50,857 nt of DNA from Gammaproteobacteria bacterium (lineage in GTDB: Bacteria; Pseudomonadota; Gammaproteobacteria; DSM-19610): the NCBI GenBank assembly GCA_026197075.1, contig JAPHQV010000009.1, positions 1 to 50,857 on the forward strand, given 5' to 3'. The notes beneath the pieces are model-generated. The model searched no databases, was not told the origin of the DNA, and saw only the letters and a list, made by a program, of their open reading frames with translations. Positions 35,125 through 43,731 of this stretch are shown here, piece by piece; position 1 is the stretch's first letter; each line of letters begins with the position of its first letter. A program made the position numbers and the translations under genes.

Positions 35125-37095
35125 ATGCCAAAACCCTTTGCATTTCCCACCCGTCCCCTGTTGCTGGCCCTGCTCATCGGCCTGCTGACGGCCTGCGCCA
35201 CGCCGGTACCCAAACCCACCAGTGCCGAGGATCGCCTGGCCCAGGAAACCGCGCAGCTGGTACAGATGGGGCAATACCGGGCCGCCGCGGAGCGCTACCT
35301 GGCCGCCGCGGCCACGGCGGAACGACTCCAGGCCATTCGCTACCGCACCGAGGCGGCCGGCCTGCTGCTCCAGGCCGGCGATCCCGACGCCGCCGAGCGC
35401 CTGCTCGGAGACCTGGCCGCCAGTTCCCTGCCGGCAGCGGAACGGGTGTCCCTGGTGCTGGTACAGGCCCGTATCGCACTGGCCCGCCACCGCCCCGATA
35501 CCGCCCTGGCCCTGCTGCGGGAACTGGATGACCTCGAGGTGGAGAACACGCGGGTGGCGGATTTTCACCGCCTGCGGGCCGAGGCCTACCAGATGGCGGG
35601 CAATCGCCTGGAAAGCGCCCGGGAACGCGTCTGGCTGGACGGACTGCTGAGCGACCCGCAGGAACAGGAAGACAACCGCCAGGCCATCTGGGAATCCCTC
35701 TCGGGGCTGTCGGACACCCTGCTGCAACGCCTGCGCCCCGCCGCGCCCGATGTGCTGGGCGGCTGGATGGAACTGGTGGAACTCTCCCGCCTGCTGCGCC
35801 AGCCCGGGGTGGACGCGACCACCCGGCTGCAGAACTGGCAACGTCGCTACCCGCGCCACCCGGCCGAGGCACGCCTGGACCAGTGGTTGGCGGCCCCTGT
35901 CGCGGCGGAACTGGAGCGTGTTGCCTTGTTACTGCCCCTCAGCGGCCCCCTGGCGGGGCCGGCAGCCGCGGTGCGTGACGGGCTACTGGCTGCCCGCTTC
36001 CAGCAGGCCGCCCGCGGCGAACGCACGCCGGAGTTGCGCATCTACGATACCGGCACGGAACCTCAGGAGGCCTGGCAGCAATACCAGTTGGCCGTGGCCG
36101 AGGGTGCCAGCATGGTCATCGGTCCCCTGCACAAGGAATCGATACAGGCACTGGTGCAGTCCGGGCCGCTGACCGTGCCGGTGCTGGCCCTGAACCAGAT
36201 CGACGGTGACGGCCAGCCCGGTCTCTACCAGTTCGGGTTAGCGCCGGAAGACGAGGCCCGCCAGGTCGCGGAACGGGCACGCTGGGACGGCCACGAATCG
36301 GCGCTGGTGCTGATGCCGGAAGGCGCCTGGGCCGAACGGGTCTACGGGGCCTTCGCGGCGCGTTGGGAGGAGCTGGGTGGCAAGGTCCTGGAGGTGCAAC
36401 GCTTCGCACCCCAGCAGGTGGATTTCGGGGACACCATCCAGGCCCTGCTCAACCTGGACGACAGCCGCAACCGCCATCGCGCCCTCACCCGCCTGCTGGG
36501 CCGCAGCCTGGAATTCGAACCACGCCGGCGCCAGGATGCCGATTTCGTATTCCTGTTGGCGCAGGGCCGGGAGGCACGCCAGATCAAACCGCAACTGCGT
36601 TTCCACCGTGCCGCCACCCTGCCGGTCTACAGCATCTCCACGGTGTACGCAGGTGCCGCGGATGCGCAGCGGGACGCGGACCTGAACGGTATCCGTTTCT
36701 GCGACATCCCCTGGGTGCTGGCGCCACAGGACAGCCGCCCCGAGTTGCGCGAGCAACTGGATCGCCTGTGGCCTGTGGAAATGCAGCGCCACCCACGGCT
36801 ATTCGCCCTGGGCATCGATGCCTACGAACTGTTGCCCTACCTGCAACCCCAGGGCCTGCGTTATTTTGACGGCACCACCGGGACCCTGTCGCTGGATAGC
36901 CAACGGCATCTGTACCGTGAATTACGCTGGGCCGAGATCCACCGCGGCCGACCGCGCCTGCTGGAAGCCGCGCTGGAGGCCACCCCCGCCTGGGAGCGGG
37001 ATCCGGACATCCCCATGGAGGGGCCACGGGAGCCGGAACCGGTTCCCCGCGAGGAGATCAGGGATGAATCGCCAGCAACGGGGCCAGCAGGCTGA
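35125..37095 (+). CDS. lpoA: Outer-membrane lipoprotein activator of PBP1A (LpoA)
   Basis: 656-aa lipoprotein from the ATG at 35125. The signal peptide has lipobox LTAC (Cys at 24). The N-terminal TPR-like helical domain (about 30-260) precedes a periplasmic-binding-protein-like C domain (about 268-620; VALLLPLSGPLAGPAAAVRDG, GASMVIGPLHKESIQAL). It reaches through the wall to stimulate the synthase PBP1A. The C-terminal tail is Pro/Glu-rich. Its 3' end overlaps yraN by 32 bp. Confidence 0.92.
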   Translation: MPKPFAFPTRPLLLALLIGLLTACATPVPKPTSAEDRLAQETAQLVQMGQYRAAAERYLAAAATAERLQAIRYRTEAAGLLLQAGDPDAAERLLGDLAASSLPAAERVSLVLVQARIALARHRPDTALALLRELDDLEVENTRVADFHRLRAEAYQMAGNRLESARERVWLDGLLSDPQEQEDNRQAIWESLSGLSDTLLQRLRPAAPDVLGGWMELVELSRLLRQPGVDATTRLQNWQRRYPRHPAEARLDQWLAAPVAAELERVALLLPLSGPLAGPAAAVRDGLLAARFQQAARGERTPELRIYDTGTEPQEAWQQYQLAVAEGASMVIGPLHKESIQALVQSGPLTVPVLALNQIDGDGQPGLYQFGLAPEDEARQVAERARWDGHESALVLMPEGAWAERVYGAFAARWEELGGKVLEVQRFAPQQVDFGDTIQALLNLDDSRNRHRALTRLLGRSLEFEPRRRQDADFVFLLAQGREARQIKPQLRFHRAATLPVYSISTVYAGAADAQRDADLNGIRFCDIPWVLAPQDSRPELREQLDRLWPVEMQRHPRLFALGIDAYELLPYLQPQGLRYFDGTTGTLSLDSQRHLYRELRWAEIHRGRPRLLEAALEATPAWERDPDIPMEGPREPEPVPREEIRDESPATGPAG

Positions 37096-37414
37096 ACAGG
37101 CGGCCTGTCGCTACCTGGAAGGCCGGGGCCTGCGCCTGATCACCCGCAACTATCGCTGTCGTTGCGGTGAGATCGACCTCATCATGGACGATGGAGACAG
37201 TCTGGTGTTCGTTGAGGTACGATACCGCCGCCATGACCGCTATGGCAGCGCCGCCGAGACCGTGGATGCACGCAAGCGCGCCCGCATCATCCGTTGCGCG
37301 CAGCAGTACCTGCAAAGGCATCCCGCCGCGCGGGATCGACCTGCCCGCTTCGACGTCATTACGCTGGATGCCGGACGCGGCCTGCACTGGATAACCGATG
37401 CCTTTGGCCTCTGA
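37064..37414 (+). CDS. yraN: YraN family protein (UPF0102, endonuclease-like fold)
   Basis: 116 aa from the ATG at 37064, preceded by GAGGAG. The sequence shows RGQQAEQAACRYLEGRGLRLITRNYR and the nuclease-like core GEIDLIMDDGDSLVFVEVRYR (E, D, E-x-R), then ETVDARKRARI. UPF0102 proteins have a Holliday-resolvase-type fold but no settled role. The start is within the lpoA 3' end, implying coupling. Confidence 0.92.
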   Translation: MNRQQRGQQAEQAACRYLEGRGLRLITRNYRCRCGEIDLIMDDGDSLVFVEVRYRRHDRYGSAAETVDARKRARIIRCAQQYLQRHPAARDRPARFDVITLDAGRGLHWITDAFGL

Positions 37415-37487
37415 TGTGGCCAGGGAACCTGTCACACTGTCAAAGGTCGAAACCGGACCTCACCTGTCCCGAAAGGAGAATGAACCC

Positions 37488-38072
37488 ATGCATACCTGGC
37501 GCATAACCATCCTGGCCCTGCTCGCCCTCACCTATCTGAGTGGCTGCGCGCCCGTGATGGTTGGCGGTGCCGCCACCGGGGGCGCCATGGCCATCGACCG
37601 CCGCACCCCCGGTGCCTTCATCGACGACGAACGCATCGAATGGACCATCCGTAACGCCATCCGCCAGGACCAGGAGCTCTCCAGCCAGTCCAATGTCAGC
37701 GTGGTCAGCTACGACGGCGTGGTGCTGCTGGCAGGCGAGGCCCCCACCGAGTCCCTGCGCGCCCGTGCCGCCGAGCATGCGCGTAATGTGGAGAAGGTGC
37801 GCCGGGTGCATAACGAACTGGTCATCGCCGCACCCAGTTCCCTGATGACCCGCAGCAGCGACACGGCCATCACCACGCGGGTCAAGACCCGCATCCTGGG
37901 CATCCGCGGCCTGGAAGGCTTCGACGGTACCAAGGTCAAGGTGGTCACCGAGAACGGCACCGTTTTCCTGATGGGCAAGGTCCTCCGCAGGGAGGCCGAC
38001 GTGGTGACCGATACCGCCCGCCAGGTCAGCGGCGTGCAGCGCATCGTGCGACTGTTCGAATACCTGGACTGA
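37488..38072 (+). CDS. dolP: Dual-BON-domain outer-membrane lipoprotein (DolP/YraP-like)
   Basis: 194 aa from the ATG at 37488, with AAAGGAG upstream. The lipoprotein signal peptide has lipobox LSGC (Cys at 20). A Gly-rich linker (MVGGAATGGAMAIDRRTPG) is followed by two BON domains (about 45-115 and 122-190; VSVVSYDGVVLLAGEAP and VKVVTENGTVFLMGKV). DolP maintains outer-membrane integrity and is sigma-E dependent in E. coli. The phosphoheptose isomerase gene diaA, often between yraN and dolP, is missing here. Confidence 0.9.
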   Translation: MHTWRITILALLALTYLSGCAPVMVGGAATGGAMAIDRRTPGAFIDDERIEWTIRNAIRQDQELSSQSNVSVVSYDGVVLLAGEAPTESLRARAAEHARNVEKVRRVHNELVIAAPSSLMTRSSDTAITTRVKTRILGIRGLEGFDGTKVKVVTENGTVFLMGKVLRREADVVTDTARQVSGVQRIVRLFEYLD

Positions 38073-38095
38073 GCAGGCGTTCTGGCAAAACCCCT

Positions 38096-38177
38096 TTCAC
38101 CGCAAAGGCACAAAGGGCGCAAAGAGATCCATGGCTGCAAAGGGGATTCTTTGCGCCCTTTGCACCTTTGCGGTGAA
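38096..38177. repeat. 30-bp imperfect inverted repeat, TTCACCGC...GCGGTGAA family
   Basis: The left arm (38096-38125, starting TTCACCGCAAAGGCACAAAG) and right arm (38148-38177, ending CCTTTGCGGTGAA) match at 28 of 30 positions around a 22-nt spacer. The outer ends TTCACCGC/GCGGTGAA recur as a small palindrome at 49175-49196. Located between dolP and the FAD oxidase gene. It could act as a dolP terminator, though its length suggests a mobile REP/MITE-like unit. Confidence 0.75.
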
Positions 38178-38237
38178 TGATTGAATCGGCTTGTCCGCAT
38201 CCCTGCCTCGGGCTCCCTGGTCATATCCAAGGATTTG

Positions 38238-39671
38238 ATGAACATAAACTCCGATCCCTTGCTGTCGCGCCTGGCCGCCATTGTCGGGGCCGAGCAGCTG
38301 CTCACCGATGCGGCGGATCGCATGCCCTATGGCTATGACAACAGTCGCCTGCAGGCACTGCCACGGGCGGTGGTATTCGCCACCCGCCACGAACAGGTGG
38401 TGGACATCGTGCGCCTGTGCAATGCAGAAGGCATTCCCCTGGTCGCGCGCGGCCGTGGTACCGGCACCACCGGCGCCACCGTGCCCATGGATAATGCCCT
38501 GGTGCTGTCCCTGGAACGCATGGACCGCATCCTGGAAGTGGACCCGGCCAACCGCCTGATGGTGGCGGAGCCCGGCGTCACCAACCAGGCACTGCAGGAT
38601 GCCGCCGCCGCCCATGGTTTTTTCTGGCCACCGGATCCCACCAGTGCCGCCGTCTGCACCCTGGGCGGTAACCTGGCCTATAACTCCGCCGGTCCGCGCG
38701 CGGTGAAATACGGCACGCCACGCGAGAACACCCTGGGCCTGCGCGCCGTGACCGGTGCCGGCGAAGCCATCCGTACCGGCGTGCGCACCACCAAGGGCGT
38801 AGTGGGCTACGACCTGACCCGCCTGTTGATCGGCTCCGAGGGCACCCTGGCCGTCATCACCGAGGCCACCCTCAAGCTGACCCCCTTGCAACCGGCCAGG
38901 CGCACCCTGCGCGCCGTGTACCGCAGCATGAGCGGCGCCGCCGCCGCGGTATCGCGCATCATGGCCCAGCCCGTGGTGCCCTGTGCCCTGGAGTTCATCG
39001 ACGGCGCCGCCATCGAGATGGTGCGGCGCTATTCGAACGCCGACCTGCCGGAACAGGCCGGCGCCATGCTCATGATCGAGGTGGACGGCACCGCGGAGGC
39101 GATCGAGGCCGCGGCGGACGCCGTCAGCGCCGCCGCCCGGGGCGAGGACCTGGTGGAATTGAGCACGGCGCGCAGCCGCGAAGAAGTGGAAGCCCTGTGG
39201 GCCACGCGCAAGGCCCTGTCGCCGGCCCTGCGCAACATCGCGCCGAAGAAGATCAACGAGGACGTGGTGGTGCCGGTGTCGCGCATGGCCGAACTGATCG
39301 ACGGCCTGCAGGACCTGTCACGGCAGCACGGCATTCCCATCGTAAATTTCGGCCATGCCGGCAACGGCAACATCCATGTGAACCTGCTGGTGAATCCCGA
39401 TGACCCGGCGCAGATGCAGGCGGCGGAACCCTGCCTGGACCAGGTGTTCGACCTGGTGCTGGCCCTGGGCGGCACGTTGTCCGGCGAGCACGGCATCGGC
39501 CTGGTGAAGCGCGACTTCGTGGCACGCGAGATCGACGCCACGACCCTGCACCTGATGCGCGCCATCAAGGAGCAGTTCGATCCGAAGCACATCCTCAATC
39601 CCGGCAAGGGGTTTCCCGATGCAGGAGTGGCCTCTGGCCGCGAAAGCACCGGCACGAGCGGTTCGCTGTAG
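38238..39671 (+). CDS. FAD-linked oxidase, GlcD/D-lactate dehydrogenase-like
   Basis: 477 aa from the ATG at 38238 (AAGGA 5 nt upstream). The PCMH-type FAD-binding domain (about 40-215) has PLVARGRGTGTTGATVPMD and CTLGGNLAYNSAGPRAVKYG. The FAD-oxidase C domain (about 225-455) has FGHAGNGNIHVNLLVNP and GTLSGEHGIGLVKRDF, ending near LNPGKGFP. It oxidises a D-2-hydroxy acid such as glycolate or D-lactate. No GlcE/GlcF subunits adjoin it. The last 16 residues (about 462-477) come from a degenerate REP unit, and the TAG stop lies in the next REP. Confidence 0.88.
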   Translation: MNINSDPLLSRLAAIVGAEQLLTDAADRMPYGYDNSRLQALPRAVVFATRHEQVVDIVRLCNAEGIPLVARGRGTGTTGATVPMDNALVLSLERMDRILEVDPANRLMVAEPGVTNQALQDAAAAHGFFWPPDPTSAAVCTLGGNLAYNSAGPRAVKYGTPRENTLGLRAVTGAGEAIRTGVRTTKGVVGYDLTRLLIGSEGTLAVITEATLKLTPLQPARRTLRAVYRSMSGAAAAVSRIMAQPVVPCALEFIDGAAIEMVRRYSNADLPEQAGAMLMIEVDGTAEAIEAAADAVSAAARGEDLVELSTARSREEVEALWATRKALSPALRNIAPKKINEDVVVPVSRMAELIDGLQDLSRQHGIPIVNFGHAGNGNIHVNLLVNPDDPAQMQAAEPCLDQVFDLVLALGGTLSGEHGIGLVKRDFVAREIDATTLHLMRAIKEQFDPKHILNPGKGFPDAGVASGRESTGTSGSL

Positions 39672-39733
39672 GAGCGGCCTCTGGCCGCGAAAGGACTGGC
39701 ACAGGCGGTTCGCGGGCAGAGCCCGCTCCTACA
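39621..39733. repeat. REP-like palindrome A with an extra degenerate half unit
   Basis: A degenerate unit (GCAGGAGTGGCCTCTGGCCGCGAA-like, 39621-39644) lies inside the FAD oxidase gene. A full palindrome follows: TGTAGGAGCGG...GGCCGCGAA (39667-39691), a 17-nt spacer, and TTCGCGGGCAGAGCCCGCTCCTACA-type right arm (39709-39733). The right arm belongs to the GGGCAGAGCCC subtype and pairs with the left arm mainly at the outer ends. Confidence 0.85.
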
Positions 39734-39768
39734 GGGCCGTCATGCAATGCGGAGAGTCACATCGCGGA

Positions 39769-40149
39769 CTACTTCACCACCTTGAGGGAAGGACGCTTGG
39801 GCGGTTCGTCGTCCGGGCCCTCGGGCGGGCCGCCGTCCCCCTCTTCCTCCGCGAACACCATGCCACGGCCGTTTTCCCGGGCGTAGATGGCCAGCACGGC
39901 GGTAACGGGTACGGAGATGTAGGACGATACGCCGCCGAAACGGGCATTGAATTCCACCCGATCGTTACTCAGCACCAGCCCCTGTACCGCCTGCGGGCTG
40001 ATGTTCAATATGATCTTGCCATCCTGCACGCTCTGGCGCGGCACATCGACTCCTTCCTGGGTGGCATCCACCAGCAGGTAGGGGGTCATGTTATTGTCCA
40101 GCACCCATTCATGCAGTGCGCGGATCAGGTAGGGACGACTGGAGGTCAT
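39769..40149 (-). CDS. sspB: ClpXP protease specificity-enhancing factor SspB
   Basis: 126 aa. Adaptor that delivers ssrA-tagged proteins to ClpXP. The folded ssrA-binding domain (about 1-95: RPYLIRALHEWVLDNNMTPYLLVD, GKIILNISPQAV, VEFNARFGG) is joined by an acidic Pro/Gly-rich linker to a basic C-terminal ClpX-binding tail (RPSLKVVK). Family length, and 7 bp after sspA in the standard operon. Confidence 0.95.
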   Translation of the reverse strand: MTSSRPYLIRALHEWVLDNNMTPYLLVDATQEGVDVPRQSVQDGKIILNISPQAVQGLVLSNDRVEFNARFGGVSSYISVPVTAVLAIYARENGRGMVFAEEEGDGGPPEGPDDEPPKRPSLKVVK

Positions 40150-40156
40150 GCGGAAA

Positions 40157-40783
40157 CTAGGAACGCATTTCGCGCTCGGCGTCCGTCAGGCTGTCCTTGA
40201 AGGTTTCGCGGGAGAACATGCGCTTGGCATAGGCCTGCACGGCCTTGGCCTGGGGTGGCAGGTCCACCTTGTAGTGGGGCAGGCGCCAAAGTATGGGCAG
40301 AATACTCGCATCCACCAGGGAGAACTCGTCACTCAGGAAAAAAGGCTTGGCGGCAAATACCTCGTTGGTGGAGGCAAGGCTGTCACGCAGCATCTTGCGC
40401 GCCTTGGCCGCCGCCTTTTCGCCCTTGGTCTCGATCTCGTTGGCCAGGCTGTACCAGTCCTGCTCGATGCGATACAGGGCCAGGCGTGCCTTGGCACGCG
40501 AGACGGGGTCCACCGGCATCAGCGGCGGATGGGGGAAGCGTTCATCGAGGTATTCCATGATGACGCGCGTGTCGTACAGCACCAGTTCCCGGTCCACCAG
40601 GGTAGGCACGCTCTGGTAGGGATTCAGGTCGATAAGATCCTCGGGCTTGTTGGTGGGGTCGATATTGACGACTTCCACCGTGATGCCCTTCTCGGCAAGC
40701 ACCACCCGTGCGCGGTGACTTTGCGGGTCAACGGCATCGGAAAACAGGGTCATGACCGAACGTCGGTTGGCTATCAGGGCCAT
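40157..40783 (-). CDS. sspA: Stringent starvation protein A (SspA)
   Basis: 208-aa RNA-polymerase-associated protein with a glutathione-transferase fold but no GST activity. Thioredoxin-like N domain (about 10-90; MTLFSDAVDPQSHRARVVLAEKG, NPYQSVPTLVDRELVLYDTRVI) and helical C domain. PHPPLMPVDPVSRAK matches the conserved SspA Pro-His-Pro pocket that contacts sigma-70. Followed immediately by sspB, and downstream of petABC as in related bacteria. Confidence 0.94.
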   Translation of the reverse strand: MALIANRRSVMTLFSDAVDPQSHRARVVLAEKGITVEVVNIDPTNKPEDLIDLNPYQSVPTLVDRELVLYDTRVIMEYLDERFPHPPLMPVDPVSRAKARLALYRIEQDWYSLANEIETKGEKAAAKARKMLRDSLASTNEVFAAKPFFLSDEFSLVDASILPILWRLPHYKVDLPPQAKAVQAYAKRMFSRETFKDSLTDAEREMRS

Positions 40784-40872
40784 CGTGTATTCTCCCGCAC
40801 CACCTCGCCGCCCGGCATGCCGGACCCGAGGACTCGCGTTGCATTGGATGCAATCAGCCGTACCAAACGAAA

Positions 40873-40912
40873 CCGCCCCGCGGGCAATGCGCGCATTACC
40901 ACGACGGGGCGG
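40873..40912 (-). terminator. Candidate terminator after petC
   Basis: On the minus strand an 8-bp stem CCGCCCCG/CGGGGCGG (40912-40905 with 40880-40873) with a long loop is followed by TTTCGTTT. It lies 16 bp beyond the petC stop and before sspA. The long loop weakens the call. Confidence 0.45.
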
Positions 40913-40928
40913 GCTTTACGGTCGAACA

Positions 40929-41669
40929 TCAATGGATGTCCTTCCAGTATTCCTTCTTCATGAGATAGCTGACCACCAGCAGAACGACCAGGAACAACAG
41001 CACCCAAACGCCCAGACGCTTGCGCTCCAGCTGGGCGGGTTCGCCAATGTAGGCCATGAAGGCCACCAGGTCGCGCACCGAGCGATCGTACTCCGCTGGG
41101 GACAGTGAACCGGGCTTGACCATCTCATAGCCGGTGATAACGGTGTGTGGATTGCCGTCCTTGTCCACCGTGGTTTCGGTAGTGGCCTTCTTCATGCCTT
41201 CCAGTTCCCAGAGCACGTGGGGCATGCCCACGCTGGGAAACACTTCATTGTTCACACCGAACGGCCGGCTCTCGTCGATATAGAAGGTGCGCAGATAGGT
41301 ATAGAGCCAGTCCACACCACGGGAGCGCGCCACCAGGGTCAGGTCGGGTGGAGGTGCACCGAACCATCTCGTGGCGTCTTCACGACTCATGGCAATATTC
41401 ATCTGCTCGCCCACCTGGGCGCCGGTGAAGATCAGGTTCTCGGCGACCTGCTCCTCGGTCAGCCCCAGGTCGCGGGCCATGCGGTTGTAGCGCTGGTACT
41501 GCGCCGAGTGACAGCTCAGGCAGTAGTTCACGAACAACTTGGCGCCCCGTTGCAGGGATTCCTTGTTGTGCAGATTGATGTTGGCCTTGTCCAGGGGAAT
41601 GCTGGGGCCGGCCGCCATGGCCCAAGCGGGTACCAGGGCAATCAACAGGATCAGGATTGTCTTTCTCAT
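40929..41669 (-). CDS. petC: Ubiquinol-cytochrome c reductase cytochrome c1 subunit
   Basis: 246 aa from the ATG at 41669, which overlaps the petB stop by ATGA. Signal peptide (to about residue 19), haem-c motif CLSCH (about 50-54), a candidate axial-Met segment GMPHVL and one C-terminal membrane anchor (about 214-234) ending KKEYWKDIH. It passes electrons from the Rieske centre to soluble cytochrome c. Longer upstream in-frame reading is antisense-like overlap with petB and was rejected. Confidence 0.95.
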   Translation of the reverse strand: MRKTILILLIALVPAWAMAAGPSIPLDKANINLHNKESLQRGAKLFVNYCLSCHSAQYQRYNRMARDLGLTEEQVAENLIFTGAQVGEQMNIAMSREDATRWFGAPPPDLTLVARSRGVDWLYTYLRTFYIDESRPFGVNNEVFPSVGMPHVLWELEGMKKATTETTVDKDGNPHTVITGYEMVKPGSLSPAEYDRSVRDLVAFMAYIGEPAQLERKRLGVWVLLFLVVLLVVSYLMKKEYWKDIH

Positions 41670-42928
41670 TTGCTTGTCACCCTTTCCGGAACCGGCTTGG
41701 TCTTGTCCAACTTGGTGTAGATGGGCATGAGCAGGAAGAACAGGAAGTAGATCGTGGTGAAGATCTGCGCCAGGATGGTCTTGCCCGTGGTGGCCGGCTG
41801 GGTACCGAGCCAGCCCAGCACGATGAAGGCGACCACGAAGATGGCCACGGCCCACTTGAACAGCGGACCGCGGTAGCGGACCGATTTCACCTTGCTGCGA
41901 TCCAGCCAGGGCAGGAAGAAGAAGATCACAACCGAGGCACCCATCAGGATTACGCCGAGGAACTTGGCGCTCAGCGGGCCGATGTCGATGGTGACGGCGC
42001 GCAGGATGGCGTAGTAGGGCGTGAAGTACCATACCGGGGCGATATGGGGCGGGGTCTTGAGCGGATCCGCCGGCTCGAAATTCGGTGGCTCCAGGAAATA
42101 ACCCCCGCCTTCCGGCACGAAGAACACCACGATGGCGAAGAAGATCAGGAACACCACCACGCCCACCAGGTCCTTGACGCTGTAGTAGGGATGGAAGGGA
42201 ATACCATCGCGCGGGATGCCGTTCTCGTCCTTGTTCTTCTTGATTTCCACGCCGTCGGGGTTGTTGGAACCCACTTCGTGCAGGGCCAGGATATGCGCCA
42301 CCACCAGGCCGATCAGCACCAGCGGCACGGCAATGACGTGGAAGGCGAAGAAGCGGTTCAGGGTGGCGTCGGAAATCACGTAGTCGCCGCGAATCCACAG
42401 CGACAGGCCGTCACCGATGAACGGAATGGCCCCGAACAGCGACACGATCACCTGCGCACCCCAGTAGGACATCTGGCCCCAGGGCAGCAGGTAACCGAAG
42501 AAGGCCTCGGCCATCAGGCACAGGAAGATCAGCACACCGAAGATCCAGATCAGCTCACGGGGCTTTTTGTAGGAGCCGTAGATCAGGCCGCGGAACATGT
42601 GCAGGTACACCACCAGGAAGAAGGCGGAGGCTCCGGTGGAATGGATGTAGCGGATCAGCCAACCCCACTGTACATCGCGCATGATGTACTCGACGGAAGC
42701 GAAGGCACGCTCGGCATCCGGCTTGTAACTCATGGTGAGGAAGATGCCCGACACGATCTGGATGACCAGCACCAGCAGGGCGAGGGAGCCGAAGAAATAC
42801 CAGAAGTTGAAGTTCTTCGGGGCGTAGTACTTGGAGAGGTGGTCCTCCCACATGGCGCTCATGGGGAAACGGGCATCGATCCAGCCCAGCAGGCCACCTT
42901 GTATCTTTGCTCTGTCGCCGGCCATCAT
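41666..42928 (-). CDS. petB: Ubiquinol-cytochrome c reductase cytochrome b subunit
   Basis: 420 aa with eight membrane helices. The bis-His haem ligands are H96/H110 (HSTGASAFFLVVYLH) and H197/H212. The Qo-site ef loop reads APVWYFTPYYAILR (about 297-310), so the usual PEWY motif is PVWY here. The N terminus DARFPMSAMWEDHLSKYYAPKNFNFWY is typical. Either of the first two Met codons may start it. Overlaps petA and petC by 4 bp each. Confidence 0.97.
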   Translation of the reverse strand: MMAGDRAKIQGGLLGWIDARFPMSAMWEDHLSKYYAPKNFNFWYFFGSLALLVLVIQIVSGIFLTMSYKPDAERAFASVEYIMRDVQWGWLIRYIHSTGASAFFLVVYLHMFRGLIYGSYKKPRELIWIFGVLIFLCLMAEAFFGYLLPWGQMSYWGAQVIVSLFGAIPFIGDGLSLWIRGDYVISDATLNRFFAFHVIAVPLVLIGLVVAHILALHEVGSNNPDGVEIKKNKDENGIPRDGIPFHPYYSVKDLVGVVVFLIFFAIVVFFVPEGGGYFLEPPNFEPADPLKTPPHIAPVWYFTPYYAILRAVTIDIGPLSAKFLGVILMGASVVIFFFLPWLDRSKVKSVRYRGPLFKWAVAIFVVAFIVLGWLGTQPATTGKTILAQIFTTIYFLFFLLMPIYTKLDKTKPVPERVTSK

Positions 42929-43518
42929 GCAACTCCTTCGTCTTCACCGATCAGAATCACGGTGTTGCTCACATAACGATGCGGGGGCACGACCAGGTTC
43001 GTCGGCGCCGGAACTCCGCGGTACACGCGACCGGCCAGGTCGAAGGTCGAACCATGGCAGGGGCAGAAGAACCCGCCCTTCCAGTCGGGTCCGAGATCCG
43101 CCGGGGCGACCTCGGGCCGGAAGCTGGGGGAACAACCCAGGTGGGTGCAGATCCCCACCAGCACCAGGTACTCGGGCTTGATGGAACGCTGGGCATTCTT
43201 GGTGTAGTCCGGCTGCTCGGATTCATTGGATTCCGGATCGCGGAGCTTGTCGTTGAGCCCGGGCAGCGCTTCCACCATCGCCTGGGTGCGGTTCACCACC
43301 CACACGGGTTTGCCGCGCCACTGCACGCGGATCATCTGACCCGGCTCGAGCTTGCTGATATCGGCTTCCACGGGTGCCCCGGCCGCCTTGGCCTTGTCAC
43401 TGGGGAGCATGGAGGTTACGAAAGGAACCGCGACGAAAGCGGCACCGACGGCTCCCACCACGGTAGTGGCGGCGGTCAGGAACCGGCGTCGGCTGGGGTC
43501 TGCACCTTGGGTACTCAT
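42925..43518 (-). CDS. petA: Ubiquinol-cytochrome c reductase Rieske iron-sulphur subunit
   Basis: 197 aa. A Tat-type N terminus (SRRRFLTAATTVVGAVGAAF, about 9-28) serves as membrane anchor. The Rieske domain has CTHLGC (about 124-129) and CPCHGS (about 152-157), giving the 2Cys-2His ligands and the disulphide pair, plus the Pro loop GVPAPTNLVVPP. First gene of petABC. The 213-bp region upstream contains a TCAGAATATTCTGA palindrome. Confidence 0.97.
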   Translation of the reverse strand: MSTQGADPSRRRFLTAATTVVGAVGAAFVAVPFVTSMLPSDKAKAAGAPVEADISKLEPGQMIRVQWRGKPVWVVNRTQAMVEALPGLNDKLRDPESNESEQPDYTKNAQRSIKPEYLVLVGICTHLGCSPSFRPEVAPADLGPDWKGGFFCPCHGSTFDLAGRVYRGVPAPTNLVVPPHRYVSNTVILIGEDEGVA

Positions 43519-43600
43519 TCAGCGTTCTCCAAGAGGATGAGTAAAAAAATTCCTGCGGCTGATGGCTGCCAGCGGCAATGCGGCCTGGTGATTCGCAAAT

Positions 43601-43614
43601 TCAGAATATTCTGA
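43601..43614. promoter_or_regulatory. 14-bp palindrome upstream of petA
   Basis: TCAGAATATTCTGA is a perfect AT-rich palindrome 83 bp before the petA ATG, in the only non-coding space ahead of the bc1 operon. It could be an operator for redox control of petABC. No matching regulator consensus was recognised. Confidence 0.35.
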
Positions 43615-43731
43615 TTTTCGGCGCCGAAGCCCTATAAACGGCGTAGCTTCCTACAAGTGGGGTTTTAGGTCAAGCCATAATGCATTTATCGGATCATAAT
43701 CAATATGATGGGCACAATTCCGGGAACTCGC

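Noticed and set aside
41670-42398. N-terminal extension of petC into petB
   Set aside because: Out-of-frame reading of cytochrome b codons. The real signal peptide begins at 41669 with the ATGA overlap.
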